From an uncultured Rickettsiella sp. (lineage in GTDB: Bacteria > Pseudomonadota > Gammaproteobacteria > Diplorickettsiales > Diplorickettsiaceae): a stretch of DNA of 64,000 nt. This document shows positions 56,245 to 63,683 of the stretch, one piece after another. The stretch lies in the NCBI GenBank assembly GCA_947058615.1, contig CAMSHF010000007.1, forward strand, positions 36,133 through 100,132, read 5' to 3'. Numbering within the stretch: position 1 is the stretch's first letter; each line of letters opens with the position of its first letter. The notes under the pieces were generated by a model. The model was not told the DNA's origin, did not search any database, and saw nothing but the letters and a program-made list of their open reading frames with translations. A program made the position numbers and the translations under genes.

Positions 56245-56487
56245 TTATGATAGCTTATTTAAAAGAAACTCACTAATTGCATTAACACTTGTTAAGCTGC
56301 GAACATCAAATTCACCTTCTTGCAGTTGCAAGTTAAAGTTTTTTTCAATAAAAACAAGAAGTTGGATGAAGAAAAGAGAATTTACGCCTCCTGACTCAAA
56401 AATATTTGTTGAGTCATCCTTTAAATTCAAGTGGAAAAAATTACTAAGGTAATCTCTAATCCTTTTTTTTATTTCTAAAAGCTCCAC
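56245..56487 (-). CDS. Stand-alone acyl carrier protein (carrier 2)
   Basis: About 80 residues. Phosphopantetheine site is the serine in FESGGVNSLFFIQLLVFIEKNF. I prefer the GTG at 56487 (VELLEIKKRIRDYL) because GAGGAG lies seven bases upstream; an ATG at 56502 would overlap that site. It sits between the ketosynthase and dehydrogenase genes of the operon, so it is the likely carrier for serine and aminomalonate (compare ZmaH, FkbJ). Confidence 0.85.
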   Translation of the reverse strand: MELLEIKKRIRDYLSNFFHLNLKDDSTNIFESGGVNSLFFIQLLVFIEKNFNLQLQEGEFDVRSLTSVNAISEFLLNKLS

Positions 56488-56562
56488 ATTTATTCTCCTC
56501 ATTTAATTAAAGTAAAAAAACATATTAAGAAGTTAACACAGAGAAATTTCAAGCTCAATTTA

Positions 56563-57861
56563 TTATCTGAAATTTCTCAAAACTATATGAGCATTTGTTC
56601 CGCCTAAACCAAAATTTGATACGCCTATATGAAAATTCTCTTTATTTGTGGACAGTCGCTCAAATTGGGAAGCAATATAAAACGGAGTATTATCAAGGTC
56701 AATATTAGTATTTAAACTATTAAAATTTATTGTTGGCACAATAACTTTATGATGGATCATAAGCGCAGCTTTTATAATTGCTGCCATTCCTGAAGCGATA
56801 GTAGTATGACCAATATTTGATTTTACCGAGCCTATACCACACCATTTTCTACCACAACCTTGCCCACTATGGATTTTCTTTAAGGCAAAAATTTCAATAG
56901 GATCTCCTACTATAGTTGCTGATCCATGAGCTTCAATATAGTCAATTTGTTCCAATCCAATGTTTGCATCACTCCATGCATGTGCAATACAAGCGTGTTG
57001 CCCCTTAATACTGGGTGCAAGAAATCCCGTTTTCATACTTCCATCATTGTTTATTGCTTTGCCAATAATAGTAGAATAAATTTTATCTCCTGCTGCAATT
57101 GCATCTTCTAAGCGTTTTAAAACAACAACGCCAGCACCATTTGATAAAACGGTGCCATTTGCTTCTACATCAAAAGGACGACATGTTCCATTTGGAGAGA
57201 GTACTCCTCCTTCTTCATATAAATAGCCTGACTGTTCTGGATAAGTTATTGAGACTCCTCCGGCAATTGCAAGATCAGCATGTCGCAGCAGTAATTCTTC
57301 ACATGCCTGTATAATAGCTACTAATGAAGTTGAACAACCGGTATGAAGACTAATAGCTCTACCCTGTAAGTTAAATTGATAAGCAACTATCGCCGATAAT
57401 GATCTTGCATAAGCTACTTTCATCATTGGTTGCATTGTATGTATTCTTTTCGAGGAAACATTAGTTAAATTTTCTGCAGATCTGCTTTCATTTGCTCCAG
57501 TAAATACAGCTGTTTTTATAGGACAAGATTTTGGATCAATTCCTGCATCTTCTAAAGCTTGACACACTAAATGCAAAAAAATTCGTGCTTGAAGATCTAC
57601 ATTAATAAGTTCTTCGTCGGAAAATCTTAACTTTTCTTGATCAAAATTTTCGAGATTATTTAATATTCCTCGTGCCCTTACATACTTCAAATCATCTAAA
57701 ATTAATGGATCTATTCCTACCAGTTTTAATTCTTCTTTAGAAAAATAACTAATAGCATTTATTCCTGAGCGTAATAAATGCCAATATTCATTAATATTAT
57801 TAGCGCCAGGAAATCTGCAGCCCAATCCAGTAATTGCAATGGAATTTTTTGATATAAACAT
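56563..57861 (-). CDS. Stand-alone modular-type ketosynthase
   Basis: 432 residues, a single KS domain of the type I/modular kind. Counted from the ATG at 57861, the catalytic triad is Cys176 (HTGCSTSLVA), His312 (EAHGSATIVGDPIE) and His352 (SNIGHTTIASGMA). The usual DPQ near residue 90 is DLQ. The C-terminus GVSNFGLGGTNAHIVL is complete, but no linker, AT or ACP follows. Because no acyltransferase is present, its extender unit probably arrives already on a carrier, as aminomalonyl-ACP. ATG 57861 has AAGAAGG at proper distance; an upstream TTG does not. First intact biosynthetic gene of the operon. Confidence 0.92.
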   Translation of the reverse strand: MFISKNSIAITGLGCRFPGANNINEYWHLLRSGINAISYFSKEELKLVGIDPLILDDLKYVRARGILNNLENFDQEKLRFSDEELINVDLQARIFLHLVCQALEDAGIDPKSCPIKTAVFTGANESRSAENLTNVSSKRIHTMQPMMKVAYARSLSAIVAYQFNLQGRAISLHTGCSTSLVAIIQACEELLLRHADLAIAGGVSITYPEQSGYLYEEGGVLSPNGTCRPFDVEANGTVLSNGAGVVVLKRLEDAIAAGDKIYSTIIGKAINNDGSMKTGFLAPSIKGQHACIAHAWSDANIGLEQIDYIEAHGSATIVGDPIEIFALKKIHSGQGCGRKWCGIGSVKSNIGHTTIASGMAAIIKAALMIHHKVIVPTINFNSLNTNIDLDNTPFYIASQFERLSTNKENFHIGVSNFGLGGTNAHIVLRNFR

Positions 57862-57910
57862 TAAAAACAACCTTCTTAGTTCTCAATGAATGAGTTATTT
57901 GAAATTTTTG

Positions 57911-57940
57911 GCTCTTACTGATTGTCTAACCAGTAAGAGC
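57911..57940 (-). promoter_or_regulatory. Strong hairpin between yjdF copy 1 and the ketosynthase gene
   Basis: Perfect 10-bp stem GCTCTTACTG / CAGTAAGAGC with a 10-base loop, 50 bases before the ketosynthase ATG in the leader or intercistronic RNA. There is no T-run on the transcribed side, so it is not a simple terminator. It could limit read-through or stabilise the downstream RNA. The second copy, at 59196-59225, precedes the truncated ketosynthase. Confidence 0.55.
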
Positions 57941-58106
57941 TTTGGTATTCCGGATAATAAGAAATAGTCGTTATCACTGCGATTAATTTGTTATATTTTT
58001 TGTAGTCCATAAAAAGCATTGTATTCCAATTGCAAGAATTATAACTCTTTATATGTGGTAAAATCCAATAAATGTATATTACGCAAATTGGTTTGATTTT
58101 CAAAAA

Positions 58107-58511
58107 TTAATGTCCACGTTTTTTCTCTTTTTTCTTTTGCTGCTTAAGTTCAAAACGTTCCTGCTTAATTGCTTCTTTTAACTTAGTCTTAAAGGATCGT
58201 CTTTCTTTTTTGTTTTTTTCTATTTCCAAACGTAGTGCATCCTGTGCTTTTGATACAATATTTTTCTTAGAAAGTTCCTGTTTCACTTCACGTTGAATAC
58301 GCTTTGGATTGACTTTTCTTGTAACAATTTCATCTTCTTGAGGGTTTGAAAATTTAAGTTGATCCATTTTTTTTATAATAAATTCGAACACCTCAAAATC
58401 ACGTGGTTCAGAACCAAATACCGTTCTTGCTACGGAGTAATGCCCATCCTGTTCTTTCTCAAATATTCCTATCCAAAAAGGGAATTCAAATAGTACGGTA
58501 AGTTTTATCAT
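58107..58511 (-). CDS. YjdF/DUF2992-like protein (copy 1)
   Basis: 134 residues. N-terminal beta-rich part MIKLTVLFEFPFWIGIFEKEQDG, then ARTVFGSEPRDFEVFEFI, then NPKRIQREVKQELSK, and a highly charged C-terminal coil ending KQQKKKEKKRGH: this is the YjdF family, mostly known from Firmicutes, where a riboswitch sensing azaaromatic compounds controls it. It may protect against or act on such compounds. Here it heads the ketosynthase operon. Identical to copy 2. I cannot identify the riboswitch itself. Transfer from a Firmicute-like source is plausible. Confidence 0.82.
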   Translation of the reverse strand: MIKLTVLFEFPFWIGIFEKEQDGHYSVARTVFGSEPRDFEVFEFIIKKMDQLKFSNPQEDEIVTRKVNPKRIQREVKQELSKKNIVSKAQDALRLEIEKNKKERRSFKTKLKEAIKQERFELKQQKKKEKKRGH

Positions 58512-58597
58512 AAATATAACTCTATGTAAGTAAGGCTAATTGAAAAGCCTCATAGAGGTCCTCTTAGATGATCCTTAAGCACATAATAATTATGCAA

Positions 58598-59146
58598 CTA
58601 TTGAGATTTAATTACTCGAATCAAAAAATTTAAGCGCTGAATAAGTATAAAAATAAAGTTTATATGTTTTTGACAATATGAAAATGATCTTGCATAAGCT
58701 ACTTTCATCATTGGTTGCATTGTATGTATTCTTTTCGAGGAAACATTAGTTAAATTTTCTGCAGATCTGCTTTCATTTGCTCCAGTAAATACAGCTGTTT
58801 TTATAGGACAAGATTTTGGATCAATTCCTGCATCTTCTAAAGCTTGACACACTAAATGCAAAAAAATTCGTGCTTGAAGATCTACATTAATAAGTTCTTC
58901 GTCGGAAAATCTTAACTTTTCTTGATCAAAATTTTCGAGATTATTTAATATTCCTCGTGCCCTTACATACTTCAAATCATCTAAAATTAATGGATCTATT
59001 CCTACCAGTTTTAATTCTTCTTTAGAAAAATAACTAATAGCATTTATTCCTGAGCGTAATAAATGCCAATATTCATTAATATTATTAGCGCCAGGAAATC
59101 TGCAGCCCAATCCAGTAATTGCAATGGAATTTTTTGATATAAACAT
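58598..59146 (-). pseudogene. Truncated ketosynthase gene created by the tandem duplication
   Basis: The first 154 codons are identical to the intact ketosynthase (start ATG 59146, offset 1285). At the duplication junction (58682/58683) the frame runs into the 3' end of the GrpB-like gene and adds 28 unrelated residues (FSYCQKHINF...) before a stop. All three catalytic residues lie beyond the break, so the product cannot condense. It could still be transcribed, since it lies between the two yjdF copies. Confidence 0.93.
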
Positions 59147-59195
59147 TAAAAACAACCTTCTTAGTTCTCAATGAATGAGTTATTTGAAATTTTTG

Positions 59196-59225
59196 GCTCT
59201 TACTGATTGTCTAACCAGTAAGAGC
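59196..59225 (-). promoter_or_regulatory. Second copy of the intercistronic hairpin
   Basis: Identical to the hairpin at 57911-57940, shifted by 1285 bases; it lies 50 bases before the start codon of the truncated ketosynthase. Confidence 0.5.
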
Positions 59226-59391
59226 TTTGGTATTCCGGATAATAAGAAATAGTCGTTATCACTGCGATTAATTTGTTATATTTTTTGTAGTCCATAAAAA
59301 GCATTGTATTCCAATTGCAAGAATTATAACTCTTTATATGTGGTAAAATCCAATAAATGTATATTACGCAAATTGGTTTGATTTTCAAAAA

Positions 59392-59796
59392 TTAATGTCC
59401 ACGTTTTTTCTCTTTTTTCTTTTGCTGCTTAAGTTCAAAACGTTCCTGCTTAATTGCTTCTTTTAACTTAGTCTTAAAGGATCGTCTTTCTTTTTTGTTT
59501 TTTTCTATTTCCAAACGTAGTGCATCCTGTGCTTTTGATACAATATTTTTCTTAGAAAGTTCCTGTTTCACTTCACGTTGAATACGCTTTGGATTGACTT
59601 TTCTTGTAACAATTTCATCTTCTTGAGGGTTTGAAAATTTAAGTTGATCCATTTTTTTTATAATAAATTCGAACACCTCAAAATCACGTGGTTCAGAACC
59701 AAATACCGTTCTTGCTACGGAGTAATGCCCATCCTGTTCTTTCTCAAATATTCCTATCCAAAAAGGGAATTCAAATAGTACGGTAAGTTTTATCAT
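59392..59796 (-). CDS. YjdF/DUF2992-like protein (copy 2)
   Basis: Identical 134-residue protein to copy 1, in the outer unit of the tandem duplication. Since the GrpB-like gene is outside the unit, this is the copy with the ancestral upstream sequence and probably the original promoter. The original order was therefore yjdF, ketosynthase, carrier, the two dehydrogenases and the serine adenylation enzyme. Duplication may raise yjdF dose but interposes a broken ketosynthase. Confidence 0.82.
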   Translation of the reverse strand: MIKLTVLFEFPFWIGIFEKEQDGHYSVARTVFGSEPRDFEVFEFIIKKMDQLKFSNPQEDEIVTRKVNPKRIQREVKQELSKKNIVSKAQDALRLEIEKNKKERRSFKTKLKEAIKQERFELKQQKKKEKKRGH

Positions 59797-59944
59797 AAAT
59801 ATAACTCTATGTAAGTAAGGCTAATTGAAAAGCCTCATAGAGGTCCTCTTAGATGATCCTTAAGCACATAATAATTATGCAACTATTGAGATTTAATTAC
59901 TCGAATCAAAAAATTTAAGCGCTGAATAAGTATAAAAATAAAGT

Positions 59945-60889
59945 TTATATGTTTTTGACAATATGAACATGATGGGTCCTTTTTTCTCCAAAAGGAGGCA
60001 TTCCTTTTGAAAATATCCAATGTGATTTATCTGAATTTTCTTCTGAAAAGACGTATGCTAATGTTTCGAGCGGTTTAATCCAATGTTTAGCTTCGGCCAT
60101 AGATTGAACAGTAATCAAAATATCAATAATTGGTTTACTTGAAAGCCCAGGCATGGTTGTACTTCCTGCATGCTTTATTGATATATAGGATAATTGGCCT
60201 GCCATTCCTTTAATGGCTTTAATCTCAGCTTTCGCTAATTTAGGCCAGACAGGATTATAAGGCTCTATAGTTAGATTGTCTTTCGCGTTTAATTGTACAG
60301 ATTTTGCCGATCCAGTTTTATAATTGATCATTTGGACGAAGGAGCTTTTTCCATTAACATAATTTTCAATATCTCGAGGAAATACTTCTGCTAATGACTG
60401 TTTTACCAGTGAATATGCTTGGGCATAATCATCATGCTTAAGGATGAAGTCTTTGAATAATAAATTGCGTTTGAGTTCAGGCGCGCCTACCTCAAATAAA
60501 TGAATATTAAGTGTTCTTTTAGTTTTAGATTTCCAATAAAAACGACGTCCAGATATTCCGTATTCTCCCATACAAACATAACCTAGCTTCTCGAATTCAT
60601 GATTTAATGAATCTACTAAACTAATGTCTTTGACAACCGGAAGAACATCAACGATTGGCTTAGCATAAATATTTGGTATGGCTGTGCTACCTATATGATG
60701 AATTTGGATGCAGTTTTCTTTTAGAATTAATCTAATTTCATTTGCAGCAACTGTAAATATATTTGCCCATTCGGGATTATATTTTGTTAGTTCAACGAGT
60801 TTAATTTTTTCGTTAGGATCAATAATATTCCGCTTATTATTTAATTGAGTGTTTAGTACTATTCTAATCAATGCTAAATTTAAAACCAA
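59945..60889 (-). CDS. Protein with two GrpB-like nucleotidyltransferase domains, C-terminus shortened
   Basis: 314 residues with two tandem GrpB/UPF0157 units: the first has LTKYNPEWANIF and HHIGSTAIPNIYAKPIVDVLPVV, the second has IEPYNPVWPKLA and KHAGSTTMPGLSSKPIIDILITV. The G-S-T...K-P-I-x-D pattern is the nucleotidyltransferase-fold core. Single-domain members are about 170 residues; here the second domain stops right after HHVHIVKNI, about 60 residues early, at the point where the tandem duplication ends. The start (TTG at 60889) is uncertain. Function of the family is unknown. Confidence 0.75.
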   Translation of the reverse strand: MVLNLALIRIVLNTQLNNKRNIIDPNEKIKLVELTKYNPEWANIFTVAANEIRLILKENCIQIHHIGSTAIPNIYAKPIVDVLPVVKDISLVDSLNHEFEKLGYVCMGEYGISGRRFYWKSKTKRTLNIHLFEVGAPELKRNLLFKDFILKHDDYAQAYSLVKQSLAEVFPRDIENYVNGKSSFVQMINYKTGSAKSVQLNAKDNLTIEPYNPVWPKLAKAEIKAIKGMAGQLSYISIKHAGSTTMPGLSSKPIIDILITVQSMAEAKHWIKPLETLAYVFSEENSDKSHWIFSKGMPPFGEKRTHHVHIVKNI

Positions 60890-60901
60890 CAGGGTAATAC
60901 A

Positions 60902-61195
60902 ATGAAATCCAAACCAAAAAAGCTTGGTTTATTTATGCTAATAGCTCTAGTTTGCGGCAATATGATTGGCTCGGGTGTATTTTTATTACCTTCTAGCCTG
61001 GCTGCATTAGGCAGTATCAGTTTATGGTCTTGGGCAGTAACCGGATTTGGGGCACTTATTTTGGCGTTATTATTTGCTAAAATGAGTGTTTTAGTGCCCT
61101 ACAGTGGTGAGCCCTTTGCTTATGCATACGCCCATTTTTTTCTTAAATATGATCTTGAGGAGTTTGAAAGTGCAGTGATTTCGTTCATTGAATAA
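60902..61195 (+). pseudogene. N-terminal fragment of an APC-family amino-acid antiporter
   Basis: 97 residues. The first 77 or so (KLGLFMLIALVCGNMIGSGVFLLPSSLAALG, then YSGEPFAYAYAHF) are the first two or three helices of an AdiC/PotE-type permease, including the G-S-G-V substrate motif. Full proteins have about 440 residues and 12 helices; this one ends in an unrelated acidic tail (KYDLEEFESAVISFIE). I consider it a remnant. Confidence 0.75.
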
Positions 61196-61258
61196 ATATA
61201 AAATAGTTAATTAAAGGTTAGAAATTATAATTCTTGGCTTTTAGAGGTAAATTTAATA

Positions 61259-62032
61259 ATGAAAAATTCTATTGGGTTTATTATCCAAAACGACGAATTA
61301 CTTTTATTAAAGAAAAATAATGGATTACCTTTTGATGAAGAAATTAAAACATTAGCGCCTCATTTTTTGAGACGTTTCGAATTAGGAGCACTGGATAACT
61401 TGGATTATTTCTGCGCTGAAATTGATCAAGGAATAGTTATTCCAGAGGCCTTTAATGTCTTATCGTTACGTCATGCATTATCATTATTAAATGATAGTGT
61501 CTATCGCATAGCAGTTAAAGCCTGCTCCGTCATTCGTTGGGATAAAAATCACCAATTCTGTAGCCGTTGTGGCAGCGGTACTGTACATAAATCCCAAGGA
61601 TTTGAACGTTCATGCATGGTTTGTCACTCGAGTTTCTTCCCACGTATATCTCCATCTATCATTGTGTTAATTAAAAAATTAGATCATTTACTTATGGCAA
61701 GAAGCCCTCATTTTTTACCCGGCGTTTACGGTTTGATTGCAGGATTTGTTGATGCAGGGGAAAGTATTGAAGAAGCTGTACATCGGGAGGTAAAAGAAGA
61801 GATCGGAATAAAAATCAAAAACTTAAACTATTTTGGGTCACAACAATGGCCTTTTCCAGATTCGTTAATGATAGCATTCACGGCAGATTATTGTAGTGGG
61901 GATATTACTATCAATTCTGATGAGATTGAAGAAGCGGGGTGGTACAAGTATGATAATCTACCCGGTAGACCGCAGACATCCGTAAGTATTGCAACGAAAT
62001 TAATTGATAGCTTTATCAATTCCTATAATTAG
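61259..62032 (+). CDS. nudC: NAD(H) pyrophosphatase / NAD-RNA decapping Nudix hydrolase
   Basis: 257 residues. A four-cysteine zinc ribbon (FCSRCGSG ... CMVCHSS), the Nudix box (GFVDAGESIEEAVHREVKEEIGI) and the NudC-specific SQQWPFPDSLM motif (usually SQPWPFP) identify it. It cleaves NADH to NMNH and AMP and removes NAD caps from RNA. Same size as E. coli NudC. Its stop overlaps the convergent broken Nudix gene by four bases. Confidence 0.92.
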   Translation: MKNSIGFIIQNDELLLLKKNNGLPFDEEIKTLAPHFLRRFELGALDNLDYFCAEIDQGIVIPEAFNVLSLRHALSLLNDSVYRIAVKACSVIRWDKNHQFCSRCGSGTVHKSQGFERSCMVCHSSFFPRISPSIIVLIKKLDHLLMARSPHFLPGVYGLIAGFVDAGESIEEAVHREVKEEIGIKIKNLNYFGSQQWPFPDSLMIAFTADYCSGDITINSDEIEEAGWYKYDNLPGRPQTSVSIATKLIDSFINSYN

Positions 62033-62653
62033 TCAAAATCTGTGTGAATATCAGGATTTAAAGAATGCTCATACAACCTTAAAATTTGGCTAGTCATTAC
62101 CCGATGTAAGGAAAGCTCGGGAAGGGAATCTATCCTATACCAATCAATGCCACTTGTTTCATGGTTTGTTTTAGCCATTCCTCCGACGATGTTGCAAATA
62201 AACATAGCTTTGTATGCATGAGGAATTTGGGGTGGATGACCCTGTTTATGCTTATCCCATAAGGCCGCTAATTTTGAAACCTTAACTATATAACCGGTTT
62301 CCTCAAGCGTTTCTCTTATAATAGCCTCAGCAGGAGATTCATTAACATCAGCCCATCCCCCCAGGCAGTGTCCATAATCCATCTGATATTTCTCTAACTA
62401 ATAAGATTTTATCTTTGTTAAAAATTGCAGCTCTAACATCCAGTTTAGGAGTTAGGTACCCTTGGTCATTTGAAAAAATCTCAAGAATTTTTTCTTGTGA
62501 GAAATTTGAATGATTGCTTATGATGTCTGCTGCAATATTTTGAAGTTGGTGGTAGCGTTCCTTATCATAAGGATTATTGCAATAGGTTAAACCATTCTGA
62601 GAAATCGCTTTAATCTGTTCCGCTATCCGTAACCAGTCATATTCCTGATTCAT
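62029..62653 (-). pseudogene. YjhB-like Nudix hydrolase interrupted by a frameshift in a G6 tract
   Basis: The first frame (start ATG 62653, AAGGA upstream) gives an N-terminal helical Nudix-associated domain and the start of the Nudix fold (VRAAIFNKDKILLVREISDGLWTLPGG). The second frame continues WADVNESPAEAIIRETLEETGY and the rest of the fold to 62029. Reading with one base fewer in the run of six G on the minus strand (62357-62362) joins them as LPGGWADVNESP, the normal motif, with a total of about 207 residues. This may be inactivation, slippage-based phase variation or a sequencing error. Confidence 0.88.
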
Positions 62654-62769
62654 GGTTATTATCCTTATTATGTTTATGTAAAAAATTTTTCGATTTATAA
62701 TGATCCACAACTATTAATAATGTCTATTTTTCAATTAATTATGGTTTAAACGTCTGCTTTTTAATCTCT

Positions 62770-63087
62770 CTATTTTGAAAAATGATTATGGGAAATGTTT
62801 TTAGGTTCAATGACAATATGCATTCCCATAGCGGAAAGAATTTCACTGGTATTTTTAAAGTAAGGATTGCCTTTAGGAGAAAGTGTTTTATATAAGCTGG
62901 TTCGGCTTTTATGCGCTTTATTTGCTAATTTGTTAACACCACCTTGCGCCTTAACAACATTGGATAAGGCTAACAAAAAAACTTTGATGTCACCTTCGCT
63001 TAAAGCGGCATTTAAATAACCGGCGGCTTCTTCAGGCTTTTTAAGAGACTCAATTAAATATTCTTGGTAATCAATCTTTTTTTTCAT
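62770..63087 (-). CDS. Antitoxin, HigA-like addiction-module antidote
   Basis: 105 residues. YLIESLKKPEEAAGYLNAALSEGD, then FLLALSNVVKAQGGVNKLANKAHKSRTSLYKTLSPKGNPYFKNTSEILSAMG is the helix-turn-helix antidote family paired with RelE/HigB-type killers. It is three bases after the toxin gene, in the toxin-first order typical of this class. It represses its own operon in characterised cases. Its position near the right end of the island suggests island maintenance. Confidence 0.88.
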   Translation of the reverse strand: MKKKIDYQEYLIESLKKPEEAAGYLNAALSEGDIKVFLLALSNVVKAQGGVNKLANKAHKSRTSLYKTLSPKGNPYFKNTSEILSAMGMHIVIEPKNISHNHFSK

Positions 63088-63090
63088 ACG

Positions 63091-63420
63091 CTACTCAGTT
63101 AAGTAATCATTTAAGTAACTCATCGCTTTTTTTATATCTTTTTTTTGCGTCGATTTATTTCCACCGGATAGAAGAAGGATAATTTTACTATCTTCTTCGT
63201 AAAAATATATTCTATACCCAGCTCCGAATGTTAATCTTAGCTCGAAAATATCTTTATTAATTTGTTTATAATCACCCAAATTACCTAAAGCCACTCGATC
63301 TAATCGTTCTTTTACACGAAACTTAACGGGTGGATCGAGGGCTTCTAGCCAATTAATAAACGGGCTTTGACCATTGCTTTCAACATAAACTTCTATTTGT
63401 TTTTTTAAAGCTATTTGCAT
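63091..63420 (-). CDS. Toxin, RelE/HigB-like addiction-module killer
   Basis: 109 residues from the ATG at 63420 (AAGGA upstream; an in-frame TTG at 63453 is less likely). FINWLEALDPPVKFRVKERLDRVALGNLGDYKQINKDIFELRLTFGAGYRIYFY and LLLSGGNKSTQKKDIKKA are the core of the addiction-module killer subfamily of RelE-fold ribonucleases, thought to cut mRNA at the ribosome. Intact, including the lysine-rich C-terminal strand. First gene of the toxin-antitoxin operon. Confidence 0.88.
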   Translation of the reverse strand: MQIALKKQIEVYVESNGQSPFINWLEALDPPVKFRVKERLDRVALGNLGDYKQINKDIFELRLTFGAGYRIYFYEEDSKIILLLSGGNKSTQKKDIKKAMSYLNDYLTE

Positions 63421-63539
63421 TGTTATTGTATCCTTAAAGAGACTTATTGGCAATAGTTACGAAAGCAGAACATGAACGTGACTTAAATTATAAAAAATGT
63501 AGTTTAGACATATCATATTCCAATCTACTCGGTTGATAG

Positions 63540-63683
63540 TCATTCATAATTAATGCCTCTAAAATGAACGGTTAACGACATTGCTAGGTATTTTTTTATA
63601 AGTGATAATTCAGCATGTAATTCATAATAATCTTCTCTCGTTGAGCGTTGTATCCCAAACAGTTTATCTTTTTTTACCATCAT
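63540..63683 (-). CDS. Small ORF, 47 residues, unknown
   Basis: Starts MMVKKDKLFGIQRSTREDYY and ends RGINYE. GGGGG lies six bases before the ATG, which supports translation. It is upstream of and co-directional with the toxin-antitoxin pair, 120 bases away. No family recognised. Confidence 0.4.
   Translation of the reverse strand: MMVKKDKLFGIQRSTREDYYELHAELSLIKKYLAMSLTVHFRGINYE

Larger units (their letters stand above)
57398..58682. repeat. 1285-bp tandem duplication, unit 1
   Basis: Starts inside the ketosynthase gene (codon about 155) and continues past yjdF copy 1 to the last 23 bases derived from the GrpB-like gene. The next 1285 bases (58683-59967) appear identical. The encoded YjdF proteins are identical and every paired feature is offset by exactly 1285 bases. 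Confidence 0.93.
58683..59967. repeat. 1285-bp tandem duplication, unit 2
   Basis: Second unit, directly abutting unit 1. Contains the 5' part of the ketosynthase gene, the hairpin, yjdF copy 2 and the last codons of the GrpB-like gene. Outside the units, the right flank (GrpB-like gene, CATGATGGG) and left flank (ketosynthase, AATGATCTT) share only ATGAT at the breakpoint, so the duplication arose at very short homology. Confidence 0.93.

Noticed and set aside
57915..58103. 62-codon ORF between yjdF and the ketosynthase gene, repeated at 59200-59388
   Set aside because: It begins with TTG, has no ribosome-binding site, spans the hairpin and looks like chance translation of an intercistronic region.
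59797..59960. A yjdF-type riboswitch upstream of yjdF copy 2
   Set aside because: The motif is too complex to recognise by eye; no conserved core could be confirmed, so it is not annotated.
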